Positions 1 to 9,084 of a stretch of DNA of 64,000 nt are shown in pieces. Under the pieces are notes generated by a model that searched no databases, was not told the origin of the DNA, and saw nothing but the letters and a program-made list of their open reading frames with translations. The stretch comes from Saccharopolyspora indica. Its GTDB lineage: Bacteria > Actinomycetota > Actinomycetes > Mycobacteriales > Pseudonocardiaceae. The position numbers and the translations under genes are program-made. Position 1 is the first letter of the stretch. Every line of letters starts with the position of its first letter. Location of the stretch: the NCBI RefSeq assembly GCF_027853965.1, contig NZ_JAQGLB010000001.1, positions 62,001 to 126,000 on the forward strand, given 5' to 3'.

Positions 1-135
1 ATCTGCCATAGCGATGCAGATCTTCAAAAAGATGTTCTGGTCTGTTGCAGCGGATTCGCCCAGACTCGGATCACCGGCGATCACGCCGCGATCCGCCGGA
101 GCGAGAACGCCGGGACCAGTGGAACGGAGGTTCAC

Positions 136-1410
136 ATGTCGCAGCACGAGACCGAGGTCCTCGTGGTCGGCGCAGGACAGGCCGGGGTGGCCATGAGCGA
201 GCACCTCGGCGCCCGCGGCATCCCGCACCTGGTGCTGGAGCGCCATCGCATCGCGGAGCGCTGGCGCACCGGGCGCTGGGACTCGCTGGTCGCCAACGGC
301 CCGGCCTGGCACGACCGCTTCCCGGGCATGGAGTTCGCCGACGTCGACCCCGACGGCTTCGCCTCGAAGGAACAGGTCGCGGACTACTTCGCCGACTACG
401 CGGAGAAGATCGGCGCGCCGATCCGCTGCGGCGTGGACGTCCGCAGCGTGCGGAAGAACGCCGGGCGCCCCGGCTTCCGCGTCGAGACCTCGGACGGCGT
501 GATCGACGCCCGCTACGTGGTGGCGGCGACCGGGCCGTTCCAGACCCCGGTGATCCCGCCCGTCGTCCCCGCGGACGCGGACGTGACCCAGCTGCACTCC
601 AGCTCCTACCGCAACCCGCAGCAGCTGCCCGAAGGCGCGGTGCTCGTGGTCGGCGCCGGGTCGTCGGGCGTCCAGATCGCCGACGAGCTGAGGCGCTCCG
701 GACGGCAGGTCCACCTGTCGGTCGGCCCGCACGACCGGCCGCCGCGCCGCTACCGGGGTCGCGACTTCTGCTGGTGGCTCGGCGTGCTCAACAAGTGGGA
801 CGCCGCGGCGCCGCCGCGCGGGGCGGAGCACGTCACGATCGCGGTCAGCGGCGCGCAGGGCGGCCGGACCGTCGACTTCCGGGAGCTCGCCGCCAGCGGC
901 ATCACGCTCCTCGGCATGACCCGCAGCTACGCCGACGGCCGGATGCACTTCGCCGATGATCTGCGCCAGAACATCGCCAACGGCGATGCCAACTACCTGA
1001 AGATGCTCGACGAGGCCGACGACTACATCGAGCGCAACGGGCTCGACCTGCCCGCGGAACCGCAGGCCCGCACCTTCGGCCCCGACCCGGACTGCGTCAC
1101 CGACCCGATCGCCGAGCTGGACCTCGCCGCAGCCGGGATCACCTCGATCATCTGGGCGACCGGTTTCCGGCCCGACTACGACTGGCTGCAGGTCGGGGCC
1201 TTCGGCGAGGACGGCAAGCCGCAGCACACCCGCGGCGTGTCCGCCGAGCCGGGAATCTACTTCCTCGGCCTGCCGTGGCTGTCGCGGCGCGGGTCGAGCT
1301 TCATCTGGGGCGTCTGGCACGACGCCGCCTACGTGGCCGAGCACATCGCGATCCAGCGCAGCTACCTCTCCTACCGCACCGAACCGACCGAGACGACCGG
1401 AGCCGCCTGA
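136..1410 (+). CDS. FAD/NAD(P)-dependent monooxygenase (FMO/CzcO type)
   Basis: Predicted cytosolic flavin monooxygenase of 424 aa. An FAD-binding GxGxxG (VVGAGQAGVA) lies at about residues 9-18 and a second, NADPH-binding one (VVGAGSSGVQ) at about 170-180, the two-Rossmann layout of flavin-containing monooxygenases. A clear Baeyer-Villiger fingerprint (FxGxxxHxxxW) is not visible, so the oxygenated substrate is unknown. The start has a GGAGG-type site 6 bases upstream. It is the first gene of a co-directional run to 8973 and overlaps the next gene in an ATGA junction, so the two are probably translationally coupled. Family assignment is firm; role in the cluster is inference. Confidence 0.85.
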   Translation: MSQHETEVLVVGAGQAGVAMSEHLGARGIPHLVLERHRIAERWRTGRWDSLVANGPAWHDRFPGMEFADVDPDGFASKEQVADYFADYAEKIGAPIRCGVDVRSVRKNAGRPGFRVETSDGVIDARYVVAATGPFQTPVIPPVVPADADVTQLHSSSYRNPQQLPEGAVLVVGAGSSGVQIADELRRSGRQVHLSVGPHDRPPRRYRGRDFCWWLGVLNKWDAAAPPRGAEHVTIAVSGAQGGRTVDFRELAASGITLLGMTRSYADGRMHFADDLRQNIANGDANYLKMLDEADDYIERNGLDLPAEPQARTFGPDPDCVTDPIAELDLAAAGITSIIWATGFRPDYDWLQVGAFGEDGKPQHTRGVSAEPGIYFLGLPWLSRRGSSFIWGVWHDAAYVAEHIAIQRSYLSYRTEPTETTGAA

Positions 1411-1832
1411 TGCCGACGCACACCCGCATCCGCCCGTTCAACACCCGCGACACCTATCCCGAGCAGAACCTCGACAACGACCTGTGCCAGGCCGTGGTCG
1501 CGGGCAACACGGTCTACGTCCGGGGCCAGATCGGCCAGGACCTCGACACCAGCGAATCGGTCGGCATCGGCGACGTCGGGGCCCAGGCCGAGCAGGCGAT
1601 GGCCAACATCGACATGCTGCTGCGCGAGGCGGGCAGCCGGATGGAGCACCTGGTCAAGCTGACCATCTACCTGGTCGATCCGCGCTACCGGGAGACCGTC
1701 TACCGGACCGTCGGCCGCTGGACGAAGGGCGTGCACCCGATCTCCACCGGCGTGGTGGTCTCCGCGCTGGCCCGCCCCGAGTGGCTGTGCGAGATCGACG
1801 CCATCGCCGTGATCCCGGAGGACGAACGATGA
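1410..1832 (+). CDS. RidA/YjgF-family protein
   Basis: 140 aa, the normal size for the trimeric RidA family, whose members hydrolyse reactive enamine/imine intermediates or act in amino-acid and pyrimidine catabolism. Typical stretches are visible: VYVRGQIG near residue 30, EQAMANIDMLLREAG near 60, and the conserved RPEWLCEID segment near 125 carrying the Arg that binds the carboxylate in true RidA. The ATG overlaps the monooxygenase stop. Placed with amidohydrolases and a lyase, it likely handles an imine or enamine product of the pathway; that role is inferred. Confidence 0.9.
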   Translation: MPTHTRIRPFNTRDTYPEQNLDNDLCQAVVAGNTVYVRGQIGQDLDTSESVGIGDVGAQAEQAMANIDMLLREAGSRMEHLVKLTIYLVDPRYRETVYRTVGRWTKGVHPISTGVVVSALARPEWLCEIDAIAVIPEDER

Positions 1833-1980
1833 CACCCCTCGTATCAACCGGAGTCCTGCTCAACCGCACCTCAGGGGACCGTGAAGCAACCCGGCCACGA
1901 GAAACCCCCGAAACGCAAGATCACTCCTGGACGCAAGCACCACTGAAAATCGCGGAGTGGCGGGATTGCGAGGCGGGACA

Positions 1981-2649
1981 GTGACCTTCTCGATCGCAGC
2001 CAGGCAGGACGGCCGCTTCGGCATGGCCGTCAGCTCGTCCAGTCCCGCGGTGGCCGCGCGCTGCCTGCACCTGCGGCCGGGCGTCGGCGCCGCCGCCTCG
2101 CAGAACATCACCGATCCCCGCCTGGGCGGGCGCATCCTCGACCGGCTGGCCGTCCACGGCGACGCTCCGCGCGCTCTGCGGGAGGTCGGCGGGGACGCGA
2201 CCGATCTCGCCTACCGCCAGCTGTCGGCGGTCGGGCCGACCGGGCCGACCGCGTGGTTCAGCGGCGAGCACACCCTCGGCACCCACGGCGCCGCCGTCGG
2301 TGCGCACTCGGTGGCCGCGGGGAACCTGCTCAGCAGCACCGAAATCCCGGCGGTCATGGTCGCGGCCTTCGAAGCCGCGACGGGCGAGCTCGAAGAGCGC
2401 CTGCTCACCGCGATGCAGGCGGCGGTCGCAGCGGGCGGCGAGGCGGGACCGGTGCACTCCGCGGGGCTCGCCGTGGTGGCGGCCGACGTGGAGTGGCCGG
2501 TGACCGACCTGCGCGTCGACTGGGCCGAGGACCCGATCGACCGCCTGGCCGAAGCACTGGAGATCTGGCTGCCGCAGCGCGACGACTACGTCCGCCGCGG
2601 GCTGCAGCCATCGGCCGCGCCGTCGTACGGCGTTCCCGGCGACCTGTAG
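1981..2649 (+). CDS. DUF1028 family protein (putative Ntn-type hydrolase)
   Basis: 222 aa from the GTG at 1981, preceded by GGCGGGA. Another in-frame GTG at 1957 would add eight residues, but family members usually begin close to TFSI, so 1981 is preferred. DUF1028 (PF06267) proteins have a predicted Ntn-hydrolase fold and often sit beside RidA proteins and peptidases in amino-acid or amide catabolic loci. Recognisable parts are TFSIAARQ at the N-terminus, the SSSPAVAARC region near 20 and the GGRILDRL segment near 45. No experimental function is known to me; an amide-hydrolysing role is inferred from neighbours. Confidence 0.8.
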   Translation: MTFSIAARQDGRFGMAVSSSSPAVAARCLHLRPGVGAAASQNITDPRLGGRILDRLAVHGDAPRALREVGGDATDLAYRQLSAVGPTGPTAWFSGEHTLGTHGAAVGAHSVAAGNLLSSTEIPAVMVAAFEAATGELEERLLTAMQAAVAAGGEAGPVHSAGLAVVAADVEWPVTDLRVDWAEDPIDRLAEALEIWLPQRDDYVRRGLQPSAAPSYGVPGDL

Positions 2650-2659
2650 GAGGAATCGC

Positions 2660-3793
2660 ATGCCGAGCGAGAAGGACGCGGTCCGCGCCGCGGTGGACCG
2701 GGCGGCCGCCGACCTGGTGGAGCTGTCGACGACGCTGCACGCCCGGCCCGAGACGGCCTGGGAGGAGCACTTCGCCGCCGCGGCGGTCCCGCAGCTGCTC
2801 GACCGCCGCGGCTTCACCGTGACACCGGCCTACCTGGGGCTGGAGACCGCGTTCCTCGCCAGCTACGGCTCGGGGCCGCTGCGGATCGCGCTGTGCGCCG
2901 AGTACGACGCGCTGCCCGGGCTCGGGCACGCCTGCGGGCACAACCTCATCGCCTCGTCGTCGGTCGGTGCCGCGCTCGGGCTGGCCGAGGTCGCCGACGA
3001 TCTCGGCCTGACCGTCGAGGTCTACGGCACCCCGGCCGAGGAGGGCGGCGGCGGCAAGATCGAGATGCTGGACCGCGGCGCGTTCCGCGACGTCGACCTG
3101 GCGATGATGGTCCACCCGGCGCCGGTCGACGTCGCCGAGGCGCGGCCCTTCGCGGTCAGCCACTCCCGGATCTCCTACACCGGCCGGTCCGCGCACGCCG
3201 CGGCCTACCCCGAGGACGGCGTGAACGCCGCGGACGCGTTCACCGTCGCCCAGGTCGCCATCGGCCTGCTGCGCCAGCAGCTGCCGCCGAGCTCGCGGGT
3301 GCACGGGATCGTCACCTCCGCCGGTTCGGCGCCGAACGCGATCCCGGAGTCCTCCTCGGGCCGGTGGTACGTGCGCGCGGAGACCCTGGCCGAGCTGGCC
3401 GAGATCGAGCCGAAGGTGATGCGCTGCTTCGAAGCGGGCGCGCTGGCGACCGGAACCGCGCTGGAGGTCGAGGCGGAGAGCAAGCCCTACGCCGAGTTCC
3501 GCACCGACGAGCGCACGCTCGCGGCCTACCGGGCCAACGCCCTGCGGCTGGGGCGCGAGTTCGCCCCGGACGGGCTGGCCGGCCGGATGAACCGGGCGTC
3601 GACCGACATGGGCAACGTCTCGCAGGTCGTGCCCGCGATCCACCCCTACATCGGGATCGGCTCGCTGCCCGCCACCAACCACCAGCGCGAGTTCGCCGCG
3701 CACTGCGTCGGTCAGCAGGCCGAGCGCGCCCTGCTCGACGGAGCGACAGCGCTGGCCTGGACCGGGGTGGACCGGGCCCGCGACGGCTCCTGA
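2660..3793 (+). CDS. M20 family amidohydrolase
   Basis: 377-aa cytosolic metallopeptidase-fold enzyme of the M20D amidohydrolase type (N-acyl or aminobenzoyl-glutamate hydrolases). The metal-binding GHACGHN motif is at about residues 88-94 and the catalytic Glu in PAEEGGGG at about 125-132; a dimerisation (lid) domain follows at about 170-280 and a late metal-ligand region near 320-335. GTAGGAGG sits 6-8 bases before the ATG, ten bases after the DUF1028 stop, so the two are one operon. It probably removes an acyl or carbamoyl group from an amino-acid-like substrate; the substrate cannot be told from sequence. Confidence 0.88.
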   Translation: MPSEKDAVRAAVDRAAADLVELSTTLHARPETAWEEHFAAAAVPQLLDRRGFTVTPAYLGLETAFLASYGSGPLRIALCAEYDALPGLGHACGHNLIASSSVGAALGLAEVADDLGLTVEVYGTPAEEGGGGKIEMLDRGAFRDVDLAMMVHPAPVDVAEARPFAVSHSRISYTGRSAHAAAYPEDGVNAADAFTVAQVAIGLLRQQLPPSSRVHGIVTSAGSAPNAIPESSSGRWYVRAETLAELAEIEPKVMRCFEAGALATGTALEVEAESKPYAEFRTDERTLAAYRANALRLGREFAPDGLAGRMNRASTDMGNVSQVVPAIHPYIGIGSLPATNHQREFAAHCVGQQAERALLDGATALAWTGVDRARDGS

Positions 3794-3803
3794 GGAGATC
3801 TCC

Positions 3804-5222
3804 ATGCCCGATCCGGCCACGCGGTCCGAGCACGACATGCTCGGCACCGCCGCCGTGCCCGCCGAGGCCTACTACGGCGTGCACACCGCGCGTGCCCTGA
3901 CCAACTTCCCGATCAGCGGCGAAACCCTGGCCGCCCGGCCGCACCTCGTCGTGGCGCTCGCCGCGGTGAAGCAGGCCGCGGCGGCGGCGAACACCGAGAT
4001 CGGGGCGCTGCCGGAGCGGATCGGTTCGGCGATCGTCGCGGCGTGCCAGGAGATCCGGGCCGGGCGGCTGCACGACCAGTTCGTCGTCGACCTGGTCCAG
4101 GGCGGGGCGGGCACCTCGACGAACATGAACGCCAACGAGGTGATCGCCAACCGGGCGCTGGAAGTCCTGGGCCTGCCGCGCGGCGACTACGCGACCGTGC
4201 ACCCGCTCGACCACGTCAACCTCGGGCAGAGCACCAACGACGTCTACCCGACGGCGGTCAAGCTGGCCCTGGACGCGCACCTCGGCGAGCTGCTGGCCGC
4301 GCTGGCCGTCCTGCGGGCGGCGTTCGAGGCCAAGGCAGCGGAGTTCGCCGACGTGCTGAAGATGGGGCGGACCCAGCTGCAGGACGCCGTTCCGATGACG
4401 CTCGGCCAGGAGTTCGGCGCGTTCGCGGTGACCCTCGGCGAGGACGAGACCCGGCTGTCGGAGGTCCGGCTGCTGCTGCACGAGCTCAACCTCGGCGGCA
4501 CGGCCATCGGCACCGGGCTCAACGCCCGCCCGGGCTACCGGGAGGCCGCGCTGGCGCACCTGCGCGACATCACCGGGATCGGCACGCTCGTCTCGGCCAC
4601 CGACCTCGTCGAGGCCACCCAGGACGTCGGGGTGTTCGTGCAGCTGTCCGGCGTCCTGAAGCGGACGGCGGTCAAGGTCTCGAAGATATGCAACGACCTG
4701 CGGTTGCTGTCCTCCGGTCCGCAGGCCGGGTTCGGCGAGATCGCGCTGCCCGCGCGGCAGGCGGGTTCGTCGATCATGCCGGGCAAGGTGAACCCGGTGA
4801 TCCCGGAGGTGGTCAACCAGATCGCCTTCGACATCATCGGCAACGACGTGACGGTGACCCTGGCGGCCGAGGGCGGCCAGCTCCAGCTCAACCCGTTCGA
4901 GCCGGTCATCGCGCGGGTGCTCAGCGCCGGGATGGGCCACCTCGCCGCCGGGCTGCGGGTGCTGGCCGAGCAGTGCGTGGCGGGGATCGAGGCCCGCCGG
5001 GAGCACCTCTCGGCGATCGTCGCGAGCTCGGCCGGGCTGGTGACGGCGCTGAGCCCGGCACTCGGTTACGAGACGGCGTGCGCGCTCGCGGTGGAGGCGC
5101 ACCGCGATGGCCACCCGGCGCTCGACCTGGTGCGCGAGCGGACCGCGCTCACCGAGCACCAGCTCGCCGCGCTGCTCGCCCCCGACGTGCTGACCGGCCG
5201 GGAGCGCGCCCGGTCGAGGTGA
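3804..5222 (+). CDS. aspA: aspartate ammonia-lyase / class II fumarase-type lyase
   Basis: 472 aa, the usual length of aspartase and class II fumarase. The superfamily signature GSSIMPGKVNP is at about residues 321-331 and the loop that closes over the substrate is intact. STNDVYPTAVKLAL near 140 and TNMNANEVIANRA near 105 are typical. The N-terminal EHDMLGTAAVPAEAYYGVHTARA favours aspartase over fumarase. It follows the amidohydrolase by 10 bases with a GAGGAG site. In the cluster it would release ammonia from an aspartate-like amino acid; a non-aspartate substrate is equally possible. Confidence 0.85.
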   Translation: MPDPATRSEHDMLGTAAVPAEAYYGVHTARALTNFPISGETLAARPHLVVALAAVKQAAAAANTEIGALPERIGSAIVAACQEIRAGRLHDQFVVDLVQGGAGTSTNMNANEVIANRALEVLGLPRGDYATVHPLDHVNLGQSTNDVYPTAVKLALDAHLGELLAALAVLRAAFEAKAAEFADVLKMGRTQLQDAVPMTLGQEFGAFAVTLGEDETRLSEVRLLLHELNLGGTAIGTGLNARPGYREAALAHLRDITGIGTLVSATDLVEATQDVGVFVQLSGVLKRTAVKVSKICNDLRLLSSGPQAGFGEIALPARQAGSSIMPGKVNPVIPEVVNQIAFDIIGNDVTVTLAAEGGQLQLNPFEPVIARVLSAGMGHLAAGLRVLAEQCVAGIEARREHLSAIVASSAGLVTALSPALGYETACALAVEAHRDGHPALDLVRERTALTEHQLAALLAPDVLTGRERARSR

Positions 5223-5240
5223 CCTCGCATGCCGCCGATT

Positions 5241-5263
5241 GACCACTATCCAAAGTGGTAGTC
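5241..5263. promoter_or_regulatory. inverted repeat upstream of the MFS gene
   Basis: ACCACT-N6-AGTGGT (5242-5259) begins 20 bases after the lyase stop and about 240 bases before the transporter start. The rest of 5223-5503 contains no gene. It could be an operator or a weak hairpin; no regulator gene is adjacent. Confidence 0.35.
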
Positions 5264-5503
5264 ATCGCTGAGGTGGCGGGCATGATGACCACGGTGTCCT
5301 ACGTGGAACGACGCCCGCCGGGACGGTGTAGGGGATTTCCTTAGCCGCGTCGGGGATTCGCTGAGCCCCGGGAGGGGAACCCCCAGTTGTTGCCCCGGTC
5401 ACGCGAAATTAGCGTACCGGGCACGCCGACGACCGCCGGCCCGGTCCTTCGCCGATCCCCGGCGGGCCCGATGAGATCACCGAACTGCAGAGGGCGCTTG
5501 CCG

Positions 5504-6874
5504 ATGACCGACGAATTGCTCCCCGAAGCGCGGAAGTCGTACCGGTACCAGTGGTACGTGGTGGCGGTCTGCATGATCGCCTACGTCTTCTCCTTCGTCG
5601 ACCGGCAGATCCTGTCGCTGATGATCGAGCCGATCAAGCGCGACCTCGGCCTCACCGACACCCAGTTCAGCCTGCTCAACGGGCTGGCCTTCTCCCTGCT
5701 GTACTCGTTCATGGGGCTGCCGATCGCGATCCTCGCGGACAAGCGGTCCCGGCCGCTGATCATCTCCATCGGCATCGCGTTCTGGAGCCTGGCCACCGCG
5801 CTCTCCGGCCTCAGCAAGGGATTCGTGCACATGTTCCTGGCGCGGATCGGGGTGGGCGTCGGCGAGGCCGCGCTGTCGCCCGCGGCGTACTCGATGTTCA
5901 GCGACATGTTCCCGAAGAACAAGCTCGGGCGGGCCTACGGGATCTACTCGCTCGGCTCGTTCATCGGCGGCGCCGCCGCGTTCATCATCGGCGGCTACGT
6001 CATCAACCTGCTCAACTCCGTGGAGACCATCGTGCTGCCGGTGGCCGGTGAGGTGCGGGCCTGGCAGCTGACGTTCCTGATCGTCGGGCTGCCCGGTCTG
6101 CTGCTGGCGCTGCTGGTGTTCCTGACGGTGCGCGACCCGGGCCGCCGCGGCCTCAAGCACGACGCCGACGGGGGAGTGCAGAAGGTCGCGCTGCGCAACG
6201 TGTTCGGCTTCCTGTGGAGCCACCGCACGACCTTCGCCACGCACTACCTGGGCTTCTCCCTCTACGCCCTGGTGCTGCTGGGCATGATGGCCTGGACCCC
6301 GGCGTTCTACATCCGCGCCTTCGGCCTGACCTCCACCGAGGCGGGCTACCTTCTGGGCGTGGTCGTGCTGGTGGCCAACGGCAGCGGCGTGCTCTTCGGC
6401 GGCTACCTGATCGACCTGCTGGCCAAGCGCGGGTACTCCGACGCGGCGATGCGCGCCGGGGTGATCGGCGCGGTGGGCATGACGGTCCCGGTCATCGCGT
6501 TCACGCAGGTGGGGAACCTGTGGGCGTCGCTGGTGCTGCTGGCGGTGGCGATGTTCTTCGCCTCCTTCCCGATGCCGGCCTCCACCGCGGCCATGCAGGT
6601 GCTCAGCCCGAACCAGATGCGCGCCCAGGTCTCGGCGATGTTCCTGCTGATCTCGAACCTGATCGGCCTCGCGCTGGGCACCACCCTGGTCGCGCTGGTC
6701 ACCGACCGGGTCTTCGGGGACGAGAAGATGGTCGGCTCGTCGCTGTCCATCGTCTACGGCATCGCCTCGCTGCTGACCATCGCGCTGCTGTGGCGCGGCT
6801 GCAAGCACTTCCGGCAGAGCCTCTCGCGTGAAAAGCTGCTCATCGAGCAGCGCGAGACCGTGCAGGCCGGCTGA
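5504..6874 (+). CDS. MFS transporter (Spinster-like)
   Basis: 456 aa with about 12 hydrophobic segments; inner-membrane secondary transporter. The N-terminal segment FVDRQILSLMIEPIKRDLGLTDTQFSLL resembles the Spinster/sugar-acid subgroup of MFS carriers, and the loop 2-3 motif ILADKRSRP is present near residue 83. The start chosen gives MTDELLPEARKSYRYQ, directly before TM1; earlier in-frame starts (5387, 5471) would add low-complexity sequence with no clear ribosome site. It is probably the importer of the substrate degraded by the flanking genes. Confidence 0.85.
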   Translation: MTDELLPEARKSYRYQWYVVAVCMIAYVFSFVDRQILSLMIEPIKRDLGLTDTQFSLLNGLAFSLLYSFMGLPIAILADKRSRPLIISIGIAFWSLATALSGLSKGFVHMFLARIGVGVGEAALSPAAYSMFSDMFPKNKLGRAYGIYSLGSFIGGAAAFIIGGYVINLLNSVETIVLPVAGEVRAWQLTFLIVGLPGLLLALLVFLTVRDPGRRGLKHDADGGVQKVALRNVFGFLWSHRTTFATHYLGFSLYALVLLGMMAWTPAFYIRAFGLTSTEAGYLLGVVVLVANGSGVLFGGYLIDLLAKRGYSDAAMRAGVIGAVGMTVPVIAFTQVGNLWASLVLLAVAMFFASFPMPASTAAMQVLSPNQMRAQVSAMFLLISNLIGLALGTTLVALVTDRVFGDEKMVGSSLSIVYGIASLLTIALLWRGCKHFRQSLSREKLLIEQRETVQAG

Positions 6875-6901
6875 GTTCCGACACGAGAAGGGTTCGACGA
6901 G

Positions 6902-8008
6902 TTGAGAATCGCAGTCCTCGGAGGCGGGCACGGGTGCTGGGCCGCAGCAGCGGAACTCGCCGAGCAAGGCCACGACGTGCGGTGGTGGCGGCGCGACGCC
7001 CGAGCGCACGAGGCCCTCCGCGCGGCAGGCGCCGTCACCGTCCGCGATCACCGCGGCACCCGGCAGGTCCCGGTGGGCGACGCCGACGGCGCGATCCGGC
7101 CGGTCACCGACCTCGCCGAGGCGGTGCGCGAGGCCGCGCTGATCGTCATCCCGCTGCCCTCGACCACCCACCAGGACCTGGCGGCGCGGCTGGCCCCGCT
7201 GCTGGCCGACGGCCAGGTCGTCTTCCTGCCGCCGGGCACGCTCGGCTCCGTGCTGTTCGCCAAGGCGATGGCCGGGGCGGGCAACTCCGCCGAGGTGGCG
7301 TTCGCCGAAACGGGCACGCTGCCCTACTTGGCCCGCAGGCACGGCGACACCGAGATCGTGATCAGCTGCTACGCGACGCGGCTGCCGACCGGGGTGTTCC
7401 CGAGCCGGCTGGCGGACAAGGCGTTCGGCGTGCTGCGCGAGGCCTACCCGAGCGTCGAGGCCGCCGAGGACGGGCTCAGCGGGGCGCTGATGAACGCCGG
7501 GCCGATCATCCACCCACCGCTGATCATGATGAACGCCGGGCCGCTGGAGCACTTCGAGGCCTGGGACATCCACAACGAGGGCACCCAGCAGTCGATCCGC
7601 CGGGTCACCGACGCGCTGGACGCCGAGCGCGTCGCGCTGCGCGAAGCGCTCGGCTACCGCGCCCCGCACTTCCCGCTGGCCGACCACTACGCCACCGACG
7701 GCGAGGAGTGGATGTACGGCCGCGCCGCGCACGAGAAGCTGACCGACAGCGGCGACTGGCGGGAGAAGATCGACCTGCTCAGCCACCGGTACATGCTGGA
7801 GGACACCCGGCTGGGCCTGTCCCTGCTGGTCTCGGTCGGCCGGTGGGCGGGCGTGCCGACCCCGGTGGCGCAGGGCCTGCTGAGCATCGCATCGGCGATC
7901 ACCGGGCGCGACCTCTACGCGGAGGGGCGCACGCTGGAGAGCCTGGGCCTGGCCGGGCTGTCCCGGGACGAGTTGGCTCAGCTGCTGGTGGAGGGGTTCG
8001 AGTCGTGA
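6902..8008 (+). CDS. NAD(P)-dependent octopine/nopaline (opine) dehydrogenase family protein
   Basis: 368 aa. The N-terminal Rossmann motif GGGHGCWAA is at residues 6-14, and the C-terminal opine-dehydrogenase domain is marked by GPIIHPPLIMMNAG near 200, holding the catalytic-type His. It starts with TTG, preceded by GAGAAGGG. Family members reductively condense an amino acid with a 2-oxo acid, or run in reverse to split opines. In a degradative cluster the reverse direction is more likely. It overlaps the next gene by a GTGA junction. Confidence 0.8.
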   Translation: MRIAVLGGGHGCWAAAAELAEQGHDVRWWRRDARAHEALRAAGAVTVRDHRGTRQVPVGDADGAIRPVTDLAEAVREAALIVIPLPSTTHQDLAARLAPLLADGQVVFLPPGTLGSVLFAKAMAGAGNSAEVAFAETGTLPYLARRHGDTEIVISCYATRLPTGVFPSRLADKAFGVLREAYPSVEAAEDGLSGALMNAGPIIHPPLIMMNAGPLEHFEAWDIHNEGTQQSIRRVTDALDAERVALREALGYRAPHFPLADHYATDGEEWMYGRAAHEKLTDSGDWREKIDLLSHRYMLEDTRLGLSLLVSVGRWAGVPTPVAQGLLSIASAITGRDLYAEGRTLESLGLAGLSRDELAQLLVEGFES

Positions 8009-8973
8009 CCGACGAGATCGCGGTGATCGGTGCCGGCCGGATGGGCGAGGGCATCGCGCTGACGTTCCTGGCGGCGGGCCTGCCGGTGGTGCTGGCCGAC
8101 GTCAAGGAGCGCACCGACGACGAGCGCAGCGCCTACTGCGGGCGCGTCCGCGACCGCCTCGCCGAGCAGCTGCGCGCGAAGGTCGGCGACGACGCGGCAC
8201 TGGCCGGGTTGACGGTGTGCGGCCGGGAGACGGCGGAGCTGTCCGGCGCGGCGGTGGTGTTCGAGGCGGTGCCGGAGGTCATCGAGGTCAAGCGCGAGGC
8301 GCTGGCCTGGGCCTGCACCCGGGTCGGCGAGTCCGCGGTGATCGCATCGACCACCTCGACGTTCCTGGTCACCGAGATCGCCAAGCTGGTCGACCGGCCC
8401 GGCCGGGTGGTCAACGCGCACTGGCTCAACCCCGCCGACCTGATGCCGCTGGTGGAGGTCAGCCGCAGCGACGACACCGACCCGGACGCGGTCGCGACGC
8501 TGACCGGTCTGCTCGAGCGCATCGGCAAGGTCCCGGTGGTGTGCGGCCCGGCGGCGGGCTACATCGTGCCGCGGCTGCAGGCGCTGGTGATGAACGAAGC
8601 CGCCCGCATGGTCGAGGAGGGCGTGGCCAGCGCGGCCGACATCGACCTGGCGGTCCGGGCGGGCCTCGGCCCGCGCTTCTCGGTGCTCGGCCCGCTGGAG
8701 TTCATCGACTGGGGCGGCTGCGACATCCTCTACTACGCCTCCCGCTACTTGAAGGGCGAGCTCGGCGAGCGCTTCCAGCACCCGGACGTGATCGAGCGGC
8801 ACATGACGACCGACCGCCGCGGCCTGCAGGACGGTGCCGGTTTCTACGACTTCGACCCCGCCGGAGTCCCGGAGTACCGGGCAGCGCGCATGCGCGAGTT
8901 CCAGGACGTCTTCGGCCTCCGCGAGCCTCACCTGCGCAACGGCACCCCAGTCCCGACCAAGCAGGAGGACTGA
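8005..8973 (+). CDS. 3-hydroxyacyl-CoA dehydrogenase family protein
   Basis: 322 aa NAD-dependent oxidoreductase. The dinucleotide motif GAGRMGEGIALTF is at residues 9-21, the catalytic His is in NAHWLNPADLMPLVEV near 137-152, and the all-helical C-terminal domain contains RAGLGPRFSVLGPLEFIDWGG near 217-237. The size suits a single-function 3HCDH, 3-hydroxybutyryl-CoA or L-gulonate 3-dehydrogenase type. The GTG start overlaps the opine-dehydrogenase stop. It likely oxidises a hydroxy acid or hydroxyacyl product of the pathway. Confidence 0.85.
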   Translation: MTDEIAVIGAGRMGEGIALTFLAAGLPVVLADVKERTDDERSAYCGRVRDRLAEQLRAKVGDDAALAGLTVCGRETAELSGAAVVFEAVPEVIEVKREALAWACTRVGESAVIASTTSTFLVTEIAKLVDRPGRVVNAHWLNPADLMPLVEVSRSDDTDPDAVATLTGLLERIGKVPVVCGPAAGYIVPRLQALVMNEAARMVEEGVASAADIDLAVRAGLGPRFSVLGPLEFIDWGGCDILYYASRYLKGELGERFQHPDVIERHMTTDRRGLQDGAGFYDFDPAGVPEYRAARMREFQDVFGLREPHLRNGTPVPTKQED

Positions 8974-9084
8974 ACCTCGGGTGACGCGGCGAGATCGGTG
9001 TCGCGGGCGCGGTTCAGGCGGGTATAGCCTGGAAGGCTTCCTCACAACGCCGAGCCGTCATCCGGGAGAGGGGCAGCTGGGGAC

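Noticed and set aside
1829-1984. 51-codon frame (MTPLVSTGVLLNRT...) overlapping the RidA stop by ATGA
   Set aside because: The junction is tempting, but the frame runs into the DUF1028 start, has no recognisable features and mixed codon bias; kept as non-coding spacer.
3312-5246. 644-codon open frame on the minus strand opposite the M20 and lyase genes
   Set aside because: High-GC DNA gives long antisense frames. The plus-strand genes here carry clear family motifs; the antisense product is Arg/Gly/Gln-rich with no domain.
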